DNA from: Henckelia pumila
Taxonomy: Eukaryota > Streptophyta > Magnoliopsida > Lamiales > Gesneriaceae
DNA length: 64,000 nt
Direction of reading: 5' to 3'
Assembly: GCF_033568475.1 (NCBI RefSeq)
Contig: NC_133120.1
Coordinates: 139,372,109 to 139,436,108, forward strand
Below are positions 11,791-22,080 of the stretch, one piece after another. How positions within the stretch are numbered: position 1 is the first letter of the stretch; each line of letters begins with the position of its first letter. The translations under genes and the position numbers were made by a program. Under the pieces are notes generated by a model, which had not been told where the DNA came from, ran no database searches, and saw nothing but the letters and a program-made list of their open reading frames with translations.

Positions 11791-12380
11791 ACCTTCGGGA
11801 GTTAGTTAATTTTTAAGCATCTATTTTGTCTCCCTTCAGGAGCTCAGCTCAGCTCACCTTCGGGAGTTAGTTAATTTTTTAGCATCTATTTTGCCTCCCT
11901 TCACGAGCTCAGCTCAGCTCACCTTCGGGAGTTAGTTAATTTTTAAGCATCTATTTTGCCTCCCTTCAGGAGCTCAGCTCAGCTCACCTTCGGGAGTTAG
12001 TTAATTTTTAAGCGTCTATTTTGCCTCTCTTCAGGAGCTCAGCTCAGCTCACCTTCGGGAGTTAGTTAATTTTTAAGAATCTATTTTGCCTCTCTTCAGG
12101 AGCTCAGCTCAGCTCACCTTCGGGAGTTAGTTAATTTTCAAGTGTTTATCTTGCCTCCCTTCAGGAGCTCGGCCACCTTAGGGAATTCAGCTCAGCTACC
12201 CAGAGATCAGCTCAGCTCAATGCCTTTCGGGTGTTGGTTTATTTTTAAGTGGTTATTTTACCTCCCCTTAAGGAGCTCCGCTCGGCCACCTAGAGGTAAG
12301 CTCAGCTCAACGCCTTTTGGGTGCTCGTTTATTTTTAAGTGTTAATTTTGCATCCCTCCAGGGAGCTCAGCTCAGATCAT
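11791..12380 (+). repeat. 65-bp tandem repeat, about six good and three degenerate copies
   Basis: The unit begins 'accttcgggagttagttaat' and ends in 'aggagctcagctcagctc'. Starts at 11791, 11856 and 11921 fix the period at 65 bp. Copies after about 12130 decay (acctagaggtaag, gcctttcgggtg). This is the third distinct repeat family in the same 3' region. The 67-codon frame over its right end is a shadow. Confidence 0.88.
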
Positions 12381-12494
12381 TTTAAGGTGTTAGTAATCGC
12401 AACTCAAATTGTGATAACCTAAAAGAATAATAATAGAACTGAGTTTGCATAATCTGACAAAAATTTAAATGTTTACATCTCCAAAAACCCTAAA
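12381..12494. other. Short spacer downstream of the antisense gene
   Basis: Non-repetitive stretch between the repeat arrays and the stop codon of the antisense gene. It would hold that gene's 3' UTR if it is transcribed. Confidence 0.4.
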
Positions 12495-14546
12495 TTAACT
12501 CTCATTCTCTCCCTCGCCCTCATCCTCACCCTGTTCATCTGCGCCCCCATCCTCTTTTGCTGCCTCGGCTGAGGTAAGGGAGAGGGCAAACCCGTCTAGG
12601 TCCAGGAAGTCCACAGGGGTCCCTTCAGGAGGATAGCCTGCCGCCCTGAACTGCTGAGTGCAGCCGTCGAACCCTTTGGCCAGATAACCATAGGCTTGGG
12701 CAGCCACCTCATCCATATACTCATCAGACTTCAAGAATGCCTCCTTGAAGCCTTCAGCTCCCTTGGAAAGCTCAGCTCAGGAATCTTCCAGTTCTTGAAG
12801 GGCCTGAGCAAGTTGATCATGGGACCCCTTGAGTTCGCCCCGAAGATTCTCCTTCTGCACCTCGGAAACCCGGAGGTCACTTTGATGCTTCAGCCGCTCA
12901 GATTGGAAGCCCATCCTTATTTCCTCCATCTGGGCTCAGAGATTGGCTACCTCCTTCTCATAACCAAGCTTCGCGTCCTCCGCTAACTGGCTAAGCTCAG
13001 CAAAATGAGCTTCATAACCTCGGGCATCCTTAGAAAGTTGCTTTCGAGTCATGGAAGCTCGGAGGGACATCTCGGCATTCAGGACAGCAGCCTAGGAAAG
13101 GAAAAGAACAATTAAAAGAGAATGCAAAAGAAGAACATAAAGTACTGAGCAAAGGAAGGTTACCTCAGCTGAGGCAGTGTTAGAACGTTGCATCAGCTCA
13201 GCCCATCCAAGGATTTTCACATAATCGGCATCAGCCTGGGAAATCATATCCCGGAGGACTGACCCAGCCGTGGGAGTAGGCCCGACCCCCACAATGCGCA
13301 GGGCATCGTGGTACATTTCGAAGAAATTGGTCCTGCACCGGACCACGGGAGTCTGAGGCTTCTTCGCCCTGAACTGACGAAGGGGCGCCACCTCCGGAAT
13401 AGAAGACTTCCCGGAGTCCAGCTCCACTACCTCCGGGTGAGGGCTTGACGGTGCCCGCCTTTTTGAGCCTTTGGACGGGGTGGCAGAAGGCTCAGGCTTG
13501 CTAGTGGCCCGTGGTGAAGGGGCTTTAGGTTTGGCTGAGCTCCCTGTAGCTCGGCTCCCTGATGGGGCAGTTGTTTTCTTCTTCTCCAACATTCTCCTCA
13601 TGGCTGAGTCCATAACCCTTTTTTCTGCACGAGACATAGGGAAGGTCAGGACAAGAAATGAGATAGCATAACAGTAGTAAAGCGGAGCACGGGCGAGGGA
13701 AGGGCCGTACCTAAGTTTCCTCGAACGAAAACATCTGCCGAGCTGAGCCCATGGTGGAAGAGCAGGTCCTCTGCCAAAAGGGCAGAGACATCAAAGCACC
13801 TTCCCCCTATAGCCCTTTGGGCTCCAGTAAACAATTCCCCTTGACGAAAGCCCGGGGCGGGAACAGGTAGGAGGGGGAGAACATCCCTCCAAGCAGAACA
13901 TATGTCCCAATCGTCGGAGGGACATACAAAAAAGAAGGCATTTTTCCAATTTTTATTGGAGCTGGGAGAACCCTTAAAAAATTTGCAGTTGGGTCGGCAG
14001 GAAAAGTAAAAGGGGCCCTCCTCAGAACGTTTGGGCAGCAGGAAGTTACAAATGGTAAAACAGTTAACTTCAAAGCCCAGAGTCCTAAAAAGAACTACAA
14101 AACTACAAAGAGTTCGGAAGGATTTGGGGGTGAACTGTCCTAGGTGAAGCTCATAATATCGGCTGAGCTGTTGGAAAAGTAGGGGGAGGGGAAATCTAAG
14201 ACCTGCCTCCAGCTGATCTAAATAAAAAGTATAAAATCCTGGAGGAGGGTGGTTAGCTCGGTCTGTGGGGTCAGGAATGATAAACTCGTAATTTTTAGGG
14301 GCGTGGGATAGAGCTCTTATCCTGTCCTCATCCGAAGCATCCAGCTCGGAGGGGTATTGCTCATACCACGGCACCACAGGGGTTTCAGGGTTGTAGCCCA
14401 GGTCATCATCCTGAGCAGGGGATGATGCGAAAGCAGGATCCTGGCCTGTAGGCTCTCCTGCAGTAAGAGTGACCGGAATCAAATCGATCCACCTCAGCAA
14501 ATACTTCGTCTGAGCTTCCAGAATAAGCTCGGGAAGAAGTAGCCAT
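12495..14546 (-). pseudogene. Antisense spliced gene of the Tat element (putative gypsy-type transposon protein family)
   Basis: Reads minus, three exons: about 14500-13711, 13624-13164, 13091-12495, with GT-AG introns of 86 and 72 bp that keep the frame (about 615 codons). Exon 1 carries the domain known from plant 'putative gypsy type transposon' proteins (Pfam PF04195 style): FPLPLLFQQLSRYYELHL, then TPKSFRTLCSFVVL, FYFSCR and NWKNAFFFV. Exon 2 is Ser/Pro/Lys-rich with a basic KGSKRRAP patch. Exon 3 is a predicted coiled coil with an acidic tail (DEQGEDEGEGENES). Two in-frame TGA codons in exon 3 (12936-12938, 12777-12779) break it. A better ATG at 14546 (MATSSRAYSGSSDEV) is out of frame with the domain, which suggests a 1-nt shift near 14500. 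Function unknown. A TATA box lies about 145 bp upstream. Confidence 0.75.
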
Positions 14547-14690
14547 GAGGAGTGTTTACTTACTTAGGGAGCTCGGAAACTTTGAGAAAGGAAGAAAAGC
14601 AAAGGAGCTCGGAAAAAGAAAGGAATCCAAGAGAGAATTCACAAAAACAAGAGACGGAGAAAGTAAAAATGAAATTTTTACAGTGAGGCC

Positions 14691-14698
14691 TATTTATA
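14691..14698 (-). promoter_or_regulatory. TATA box for the antisense gene, inside the element and outside the LTR
   Basis: TATAAATA read on minus, about 145 bp before the ATG at 14546. The spacing suits a plant promoter with a 5' UTR of about 115 nt. Nothing else on this strand would explain it. Confidence 0.55.
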
Positions 14699-14890
14699 GA
14701 AAGTTCGGATCAATCCAGGTCGTTGATCTTGGGACAGGTGGACGGCTCAACTCGAGTAGAATTCAAAAAATTACCGTTACATAGTACTTGCCAGAATGAC
14801 AGCTGGGCTCGGTGAGGCACCTTGGCTCGGCATCCACTTAGGGTCATCTCAACATAAAAACGAATTTCGAGTCTTTGACCTCAATTCGAC

Positions 14891-14908
14891 TTTTATGGGA
14901 GGGACTTG
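14891..14908 (+). other. Polypurine tract of the Tat element
   Basis: 'tttatgggagggacttg' directly abuts the 3' LTR start at 14909. It is the plus-strand primer site. Confidence 0.7.
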
Positions 14909-15724
14909 TGATACCCCGATGAGAAAATCACCTCAGCTCATAGACGACCCTAAGATAAAGATCAATCCTTAGATAGACAAGATGGTCCAGGAGGTCAGCT
15001 CGGGAGATCCGTCAAGCTCCTCCACCACCATCACCCAGCTCGGGAGCTCGGGAGCTCAGTCAAGCTCCTCCACACCATCATCCAGTTTGGCTCGGGAGCT
15101 CAGGACCTCCTCCAAACTCCTCCACCATCATCTCCATCTTAGGTTGGGAGCTCTGGAATGCATCTCAGCCCCGATGTCAGTAGGGAATTAGCTCAGTAGA
15201 GGGGTTGGACAACCTTGATGAGCTAGCTAAGATGTTAGGATCAGTGCTCGGGTTGAGTTCAGGGGTTCAGCAATAGATCACTCATCCCTTTTCCATATGA
15301 CTCCAGGCAGTATAGCATCCTCATGATGACAGTTCAGCTCAGATTAAGTGTTTGTTATTTCCTTTGTCAGACAAGATTCGGGCGAGATCTCAGCCTAAAT
15401 ATTCGGGATTGTGATCCCGGGATTCGCGGATTCTTGATAAGGAAGGTAGGCGCTAAATCCGGAGCTCTCTCCTATAAATACCAGGTTCATTTTCATTATT
15501 TGGATCCTAATTTTTTTACTCGTGTGCACACACTACTTTCTATATTTTCGCTATCCTAGCATCTGACTTGAGCGTCGGAGGGGATACGCCGGAACACCTT
15601 CGGGCCCCCCCCCCCCCCCCCCCTTAACACTCTTGTTAGTGGTTTCAGGTCAGCAGCAGTTCATCTCTTATTTGGAGGAGTTTCTTCAGCTCATCCAAGG
15701 AGATCACTTAATTGAGGTATATCA
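14909..15724 (+). repeat. 3' LTR of the Tat element
   Basis: 816 bp, near-identical to 3621-4441. A TATA box lies near 15473 and a run of 19 C at 15605-15623. It is followed by the TSD ATACT (15725-15729). Confidence 0.93.
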
Positions 15725-15729
15725 ATACT

Positions 15730-16130
15730 AATTAGTGTTTTTATTTTCCTCTCTATTTTATAATGTTGCATTTTCTACAATTTCAAAATCTAAATTTCAA
15801 CTTATAGTATCCTTAAATTTATCCTCGGACTTTATCGTCATATATGATACATACATATAATTAAGGGGAAAAAAATACAAAATAACGTTCGAGGTTTTAA
15901 TTAATACTTTCATTAATGAGCACAAAAATAGGATGATGTTATAGAGCATTTTCCCTCCAAATACTATGGCGAAAACATACAACACGAATAAGTATATCAT
16001 TAAACGACAAGAATAATTATCCGTCCCAAAGAAAAAGACTAGGTGTTACATTTTTCCACAAATTCAACAGTAGCTATATTCGGAAAACATTTCAAATGAG
16101 GTCCATGATCGACCACCAAAATAATTTGGA
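15730..16130. other. Intergenic AT-rich stretch
   Basis: Spacer between the Tat element and the MITE. No coding frame or repeat recognised. It is the distal upstream region of the LTI65-like gene. Confidence 0.5.
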
Positions 16131-16885
16131 CTAACCAAAACGATAATTTATAATTCAGTCCCTGAACCCAAACATAAATCGATGATCAGTTCCTGTCAGA
16201 AAAAAAATTTGTTTAAACTCCCTGGGCCCACATGTTTTGTTTCGGAAGAAATTTGATACAAAACATGAAAAATATAGTACAAATACATGAATTTGAATAT
16301 GAACTGTTTCAAATCTAGTATTAATGCATGATTTTTGAGTACTCAAATATGTAAACAAATATTGATATAATGACACATTTGTCTTCTTTAGATGACAATC
16401 GGTACAAAATATTAGAAATACGATTCTAATATATGATATTTGAGTATCAAATATGTTAGATCTGGTATAAATATATGATTTTCGAGTACTAAGAAAATAT
16501 TGATATTAAAAAAACATTTATCTTATTTGGATGGAAATCACTACAAAATATTGAAAATATGGTACTCATATATGATATTTGAGTACCCAATGTGTTAGAT
16601 TTGGTACAAATATATGATTTTTGAGTACTGAAACATATGTTGCAAGTTCACATGAATAAAAATGTTTAGATTTTATCGTCAAAATCTTATTTTTGTACTC
16701 GATCTTGAACAATTAGTGCTCAAATATCATGTACATGTACCATATTTTCAATGTTTTGTACCAAATTTTATTCGAAAAAAATAATGTGGGACCAGGGAGT
16801 GCAAACAACTTTTTTTCTGACAGGGACTGATTAATATATTGATTTTTTATTTAGGGACTGAATACCAATTCACCCTAACCAAAAC
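16131..16885. mobile_element. Mutator-like MITE with 11-bp target-site duplication
   Basis: The direct repeat CTAACCAAAAC flanks the element (16131-16141 and 16875-16885). Inside it, the first about 80 bp (16142 on) and the reverse complement of the last about 80 bp align. Shared blocks are ATTCAGTCCCT, CAGT(T/C)CCTGTCAGAAAAAAA and CTCCCTGG-CCCAC. The element is 733 bp with no coding capacity. The middle holds diverged direct repeats built on 'atatatgatttttgagtact' and 'tatgatatttgagta'. The 9-11-bp TSD and long TIRs are typical of Mutator-type non-autonomous elements. Confidence 0.85.
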
Positions 16886-16932
16886 ACGTTATTATTAGGA
16901 CTGGAAATAATCTAAATCCATGATCGAACGAG

Positions 16933-16940
16933 TATAAATA
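16933..16940 (+). promoter_or_regulatory. TATA box of the LTI65-like gene
   Basis: TATAAATA, 216 bp before the ATG at 17156 and 48 bp after the MITE's right target-site copy. An ACGT core (acacgtt) at 16884-16890, between the two, is ABRE-like but not a full ABRE consensus. No clear drought-response core (CCGAC) is seen in this short interval. Confidence 0.65.
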
Positions 16941-17155
16941 GGAAAAACAGTTGCTTTGAGCAGAACCCAGTCAATTACTATTTAAGGTAACTCTGTTGAG
17001 TCACAAATGCGTAACAATCACAAGTGTTTCTTAAGCACTAGTTATTTCCATATTTTATAGTTCATTCAATGGGCCGAAAGGTATGCTTTAACAAACGCTG
17101 CAAACTCTATAATTTTTCTTGTTTACCCTTCACAATCGACAGCAAGATTGCCACA

Positions 17156-18972
17156 ATGGCTCAACTCGAAAGGATACAGAGATCGGTTGAGAGTCCTAAA
17201 ACGCCTAGAGCTCAGGCGTCGCCCACGTTTGAGCAACTATTAAGAGGTACTCCTCTATATCATCACTCGAGTTGCTTCTACAATCCTTTGCCGGCAAAAT
17301 GTGTTTAAATACCTTTGATTGTGATGCTATATAACATGTGATTGTTTCGAATTTTTAACATTGATAGCTGAAGACGCGCAGTGGCCATCACACACGTCGC
17401 CTCTCTATGGAATGAATCATGATCAAGAAGAGCACACCAGTCCTACACAAAACAAAAAATCGGTTCTCACCAAGGTAAAAGAGCAAGCTAAGAAGTTGAG
17501 GCATACTCTGAGTGGAAAGAAGAGACACGGGGACGAGCAAGATGAGCATAACAGCCCCCCAGCGTGGGGCGTTACCTTGGATGATGATGACGATTACGAT
17601 GAACAAGACGTCGACCCTGAATTTCTAGGAGCTCCAAGTAACATGTTTTCATCAATTGACTCAATTTATATCATAAACTTCTTTTTCTTGGGGAAAAAAA
17701 CTATGAGACGCGTCTTAAATGACATTGTAGAATCAATCATTGTCGCTGGTCACTTAAATGAAACTATAACTTGTCATATCAATACAACTTAAATCATTTA
17801 AAACATACAGAAGTCTAAGCATCATGTTTCGAAGACAATCTTGATAGAGACAATAATTACAACCATTAAGCATACAACAAAGGTTCGTGGTGAGGGCTAC
17901 TCTCTTCTCCACCTCTCAAGACTCCAGTGCTTTTAAGAGATTTCTTATAGTTTCTGTACATGCACCCCTTGATTTAATCTCACCTAAAAAATTTAAATTT
18001 CGTTCAGTGTATGAATCGGAATTGGCTCCGGCAAGCTATATAGAGAATGCCAGGCAACATCCAAGAGCGGATCCTGTGCTTTCTGAGAAACTCATTTTGC
18101 CTAACAGCAGCAAACTGGAAGCTGCAGATCAAGAAAAAGGCGAGCCCATTAGCACAAGCAAGACCATCAGCGAAACCGTTTCCGAGAAATTTTCTCCAGC
18201 ATATGCCGCAGTTTCTGATGCAACTCACACAATTGCATCAAAGATTGCCAGCCTAACTGTGACAGCTCCTGAATCGCAAGAAACATCAAGAAATGCTTCC
18301 AAGATTCATGAAGGTGCCCAAGATACTACAACACATGTTGCAAGCATTTCTGTCGCGCCACATGCAGATTATGATGCCAAGAAACTGAGTGAAACCTCGG
18401 GAAATTTAAGTAAGTCTGGTATCATCCCTCAAAAGTGGGACAAAGGTGTTTCAATGAAAGAGTACTTCTTGAATAAGCTGGAGCCTGGAGAGGATGAAAA
18501 GGCTCTTTCACAGGCTATAAAAGAAGCCATAAGCCCAAGGAAAACTGCAACTACCGATGCAGGTGTGGTTGATAAGGTTAAAGAGGCGGTAACTTCATTT
18601 TTCTGGAACGAAGAGCAATCGAACTCAATGGCAAAGACAGGAGGCTCAACTTCTGTCCGCCCCTTCTTCTCAGATAATCCAACTACTCCAACTTACACTA
18701 AACAGAATCGAATCTCAACCAATACACATCCCGCAAAAATTTCCAAATCTGCTAGTGCTAACTACTCACGCCATATCCCAATTTCAACCAACGCCCACGA
18801 AGGTAGTTCTAGTACTTTTTTCATTCTTTAGTATAAATTTATCCGCCACAGATTTAAGTCACTGCTCTTTTGGCATGTTAGGTTCAGTTACAGATATTGA
18901 ATCACTTGTGGATTTCTTGTTACAGAGAATGCAGAAGAAAAAAATCTAGGAAGGATACTGCAAACCAATTGA
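17156..18972 (+). CDS. LTI65: LTI65/LTI78 (RD29)-like low-temperature and ABA-responsive protein
   Basis: Four exons with GT-AG junctions, all introns in phase 1: 17156-17246, 17368-17637, 18008-18802, 18926-18972; 400 residues. Recognition rests on the family's layout. A short N-terminus (MAQLERIQRS) is followed by the basic segment VLTKVKEQAKKLRHTL with His/Asp-rich DEQDEHN and DDDDDYDEQD. The conserved block around LGAPMYESE and HPRADPVLSEK comes next. The C-terminal motif GVSMKEYFLNKLEPGEDEKALSQAI and KVKEAVTSFF match the PGEED-type repeats; one such motif is seen. The protein is hydrophilic and probably disordered, with no signal peptide or membrane segment. Family members are strongly induced by cold, drought and ABA; molecular function is not settled. 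The start at 17156 was chosen because the alternative ATG at 17069 reads a sequence unlike the family. The C-terminal exon is very short, so the end is the least certain part. Confidence 0.82.
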
Positions 18973-19787
18973 AGACAGATTTTCTCGACAGCCACACGGC
19001 CTAAAGAATCAGTTACCACCGAGTTCCTACTAGCTTTAGCTTTTTCCTTTTCCCCTTCAACAAATACATTTAGGTGGTGTTTAGGATTGCTTCCCAAAAG
19101 TTTAAGCAATCCCAAACACTATTACATCAAGTCTTCATGCTTTTAGAAGAACATTTAGTTTGGTAGGAAGAAAATCGTGCAAGGACAATCTAGCTTCCTT
19201 GCTTTCATGTAAATGTAGTAAAAAATAAAGTGTTTTACAGAAGAAAACAGTGTGTAATGTCATCTGGTTTTACAAAAATAAAATCTAATTACATCTTCAT
19301 CTGTGAATTCTAAGTGTTTCTTGACACGATTATCAGCAGAAGCAGGAAAAAATTTCTTCCGACCGCGTTATTCTACAGATTCTACAACAAGAATTCTGAA
19401 TTCTGATTTAAACGAATTTTGTACTCAACTTCTAGTAAGCTGTATAATTCACATTCTACTAATCCATACACTCCACAGCAGTCATGGTAGGTTGGTTAGC
19501 CTCTCTCGCTTAGTACACTAATCTTTTTTGGTAAAATCCAAAATTGCGAGCCAAGAAGTGATTGCTATCAGGCTGATATTTATAACGTGGTTTGATTTCA
19601 TGTTGTAGGTCGTAAACACCAAATATTGACAAATAAATAAAAATTTTCGCATACCAAATCGGCCTGTCTGTTGTTCTTGCGTTGGATGATGCAACACCTC
19701 AACTCTACCAAGCAGCTAAATATTTAAATTCTTCACCTGGTGCACTATTTTAGTTCGCTATCCTGTTTTCATATCTTAACAGCATGA
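18973..19787. other. 3' flank of the LTI65-like gene, including a small hairpin
   Basis: Holds the probable 3' UTR. At 19077-19119 'gtgtttaggattgctt' and 'aagcaatcccaaacac' form a 16-bp near-perfect stem with an 11-base loop. This may be a tiny foldback element or terminator-like structure. Nothing else recognised. Confidence 0.5.
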
Positions 19788-20692
19788 GACTGTTTTGGGC
19801 AAAATCTCGGTTCAGTCCTAAATGTTTGGACACATTCCCGGTTTAGTCCTAAATGTTTGGACATCCCGGTTTGGTCCTAAATGTTTTTCAAAAATTCCCG
19901 ATTCAGTCCTAAATGTTTATACGTTCTCGGTTTGGTCCTCAATGTTTCCCAAAAGTTCTCGGTTCAGTCCTAAATATTTTTACATTGCCTATTTCATGCC
20001 AAATATTTCTCAAAAGTTCCCGGTTTAATCATTTCATCTACTTGTGTGTTAAAACTAACACCGCGTAGCGTTATATAATTTATGATTGAGTTTTATATTA
20101 TTTATTATATATTTAACATTAAACAAGTTGTAAATAAAATACAAAATTTATTATAGTTTTTATCCAAATTTAAATCAATTTTACACAATGTTTAAAATAA
20201 AAATATTAAATTCATGATGCTAAAAAATAAAAACTTAAATAAAATAAACAAAACTTGAGGAATTAAAATTTAATGATGTTATTTTACATTTTTATTAATT
20301 TTGTTATATTCTCTTCATGATGGTTGTACATTTAAAAAAAAATTGGAGGTTGGAAAAAAATATATATCTTTTTAAAACTCTTTTTATAATTTAAAAAATT
20401 AGTATTTGAGAAAAAATTACTATTAAATAAAACTTAATTTCATATCACTACTTCAACGGTGGTCAATAATTCATTATATTTTCTCAATTGTTAAGCATAA
20501 ATATACTTCTCTTGAATTTTTTTTTTTGAAATTTTCAAATATTTTGTGAAATAAGTAATACTAGTTATTTGCTAAAATACTTATTTATTTGTTTGTGATT
20601 GATAATGTTTTTAACTATAATATTGCACGGTTCAATTATTTTTTTATTCTATAATTTTATTTTGTATAATTTATATTATATTTTCATTTAAA

Positions 20693-20726
<34 letters not shown>

Positions 20727-21053
20727 ATTATTACTATTAGCTTTTATTTTATTTAATTTTGTCTTTTGTTTGTAAGTGTTTTTTTTATTACGCTTTGTTT
20801 GTAGATGGAAGGACCAAATCGAGAACTTTTGAAAAATATTTAGGACGAAATCTTGAACGTAAAACATTTAGGACTGAACTGGAAACTTTTTAAAACATTT
20901 GGGACCAAACCGGGAACATAAAAACATTTAGGACTGAACCGGGAATTTTTGGAAAACATTTGGGACCAAACCGAAAACATTGAAACATTTAGGACTGAAC
21001 CGAAAATGTGTCCAAACATTTAGGACTGAACCAGGATTTTCACCGACTGTTTT
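19788..21053. mobile_element. Mutator-like MITE with long TIRs of repeated subunits and 9-bp TSD
   Basis: The direct repeat GACTGTTTT at 19788-19796 and 21045-21053 flanks a 1248-bp element. Its ends are inverted repeats of at least 230 bp. Read inward from each side they align base for base: 'aaaatc', then GGTTCAGTCCTAAATGTTTGG and further copies. The TIRs are tandem arrays of about 36 bp built on 'cggttcagtcctaaatgttt' alternating with 'cggtttggtcctaaatgttt'. The centre (20050-20800) is AT-rich and non-coding. This matches non-autonomous Mutator-type elements; no transposase is present. Confidence 0.88.
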
Positions 21054-21160
21054 AATGTGTAACCAGAGCTTTTTGCAATAAAACACACAGTACCAACTTA
21101 AACCGATCAAATTCCAATATAGTCTAAATGTCGCCAAAACTGAAACCATATTTAGGTGGC

Positions 21161-21275
21161 GTTTGTGAGAGCTTCTAGGAAGCACTTTTCAATTTTTTAT
21201 TAACAAATTTTTGAAATTTTGTGAAATTTTGCTAAAAGTAAAGCCGATAAATACTTCCTAAAAGCTCTTTCAAAT
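21161..21275. mobile_element. Small foldback element (about 115 bp)
   Basis: Left 'gtttgtgagagcttctagga' and the reverse complement of the right end ('atttgaaagagcttttagga') form a TIR of about 24 bp. No convincing TSD was found. It lies 107 bp right of the preceding MITE. Confidence 0.45.
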
Positions 21276-21276
21276 A

Positions 21277-21549
21277 CTACTTTAAACTGACAAACGTAGT
21301 GTTGAACCATTTCAACATTTGATCTAGTTGTGCATACTGTCCGAGCTCTTTTTCAGCTGTCTCGCAATCAGCAATTATCCGCCCCATCAATCTATAGATA
21401 ATGTCTTCTTTTAGAGCTGCAGATGACTTGTTTGTCTTACGGATCATTTCTTGTAACCATGCCGCTCTTATTTTCGATTCAGTTCTGATTACCTCGTTCT
21501 TTAGCAGTTCATTTTCACAGGTCAAATTTCTAGGATTCCCAATCATCAA
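21277..21549 (-). CDS. Possible exon of an unidentified gene (charged, helical)
   Basis: 90-codon frame on minus encoding a Glu/Lys-rich, probably helical sequence (ENELLKNEVIRTESKIRAAW, AEKELGQYAQLDQML). Composition is like a real protein and unlike the AT-rich surroundings. I do not recognise it. It lies downstream of the TFIIA gene on the same strand, so it could be an exon of a separate gene, a relic, or chance. The start is arbitrary; an acceptor (tcctag) precedes AAATTTGACC near 21527. Confidence 0.3.
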   Translation of the reverse strand: MMIGNPRNLTCENELLKNEVIRTESKIRAAWLQEMIRKTNKSSAALKEDIIYRLMGRIIADCETAEKELGQYAQLDQMLKWFNTTFVSLK

Positions 21550-22080
21550 TCTTCTCTCCCACTCTCCCCTTGCATCTCTCCTTTCAGTTGTCGGTCAGTA
21601 AATCACCTTTCTGAAATTTAAGATCTCGTGTTGATTATGCTGTTTGTATCTAACTTTGAGCCTGCCAGTACAACAAGGAGTTCAACCTTGGTGATATCAC
21701 TTGTGCTTCTTTCTTGACTATATTTCTTGCAGAAGTTACAATAATAATATCTTAAAAGAAAAAACCAATAAAGAAACTATGTGACACATCAAAAGGAAAA
21801 TATTCTAATGGAATCAAAATCACTGACAAAATGTTGGAACAAGTATACAGTATATGAAGTGTTGCACCAGATCAAGGTTTTTACACTTCGAACGCATACA
21901 CTGGAGGAGCTAAAACCACTCCTTATATGTACATGAAGAAACTCATTTGGATACCATCAAGTTTTCATTCCATGAGATTAAAAAAAAAAAAAAAAGACAG
22001 ATTGATAAAGATCATAAATTACTCAAATTTTCTTCTGAGCGGCCTGGCCATTAAGCAACTTGAGCTTACACCTTTAAATT

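Larger units (their letters stand above)
3616..15729 (+). mobile_element. Complete Ty3/gypsy retrotransposon of the Tat lineage
   Basis: Boundaries are set by two LTRs (3621-4441 and 14909-15724) beginning TGATACCCC and ending TATCA. The 5-bp target-site duplication ATACT is at 3616-3620 and 15725-15729. Order of parts: 5' LTR, primer-binding site, gag-protease frame, pol (RT, RNase H, second RNase H, integrase), a tandem-repeat-filled 3' region, an antisense gene, polypurine tract, 3' LTR. A second, archaeal-type RNase H and a long 3' region are hallmarks of the Tat group (Ogre, Retand, Grande relatives). The two LTRs differ at about ten bases plus a 10-bp deletion and small indels, so the insertion is recent. 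Pol is interrupted by one in-frame TAG (6637-6639). Confidence 0.93.

Noticed and set aside
9690-12380. CRISPR-like regular repeats
   Set aside because: Repeats are head-to-tail with no unique spacers, inside a plant retrotransposon.
13471-13671. 66-codon plus frame opposite the antisense gene
   Set aside because: Shadow of exon 2 of the minus-strand gene.
14545-14784. 79-codon plus frame next to the antisense gene start
   Set aside because: Overlaps the presumed antisense 5' UTR and TATA box; no domain.
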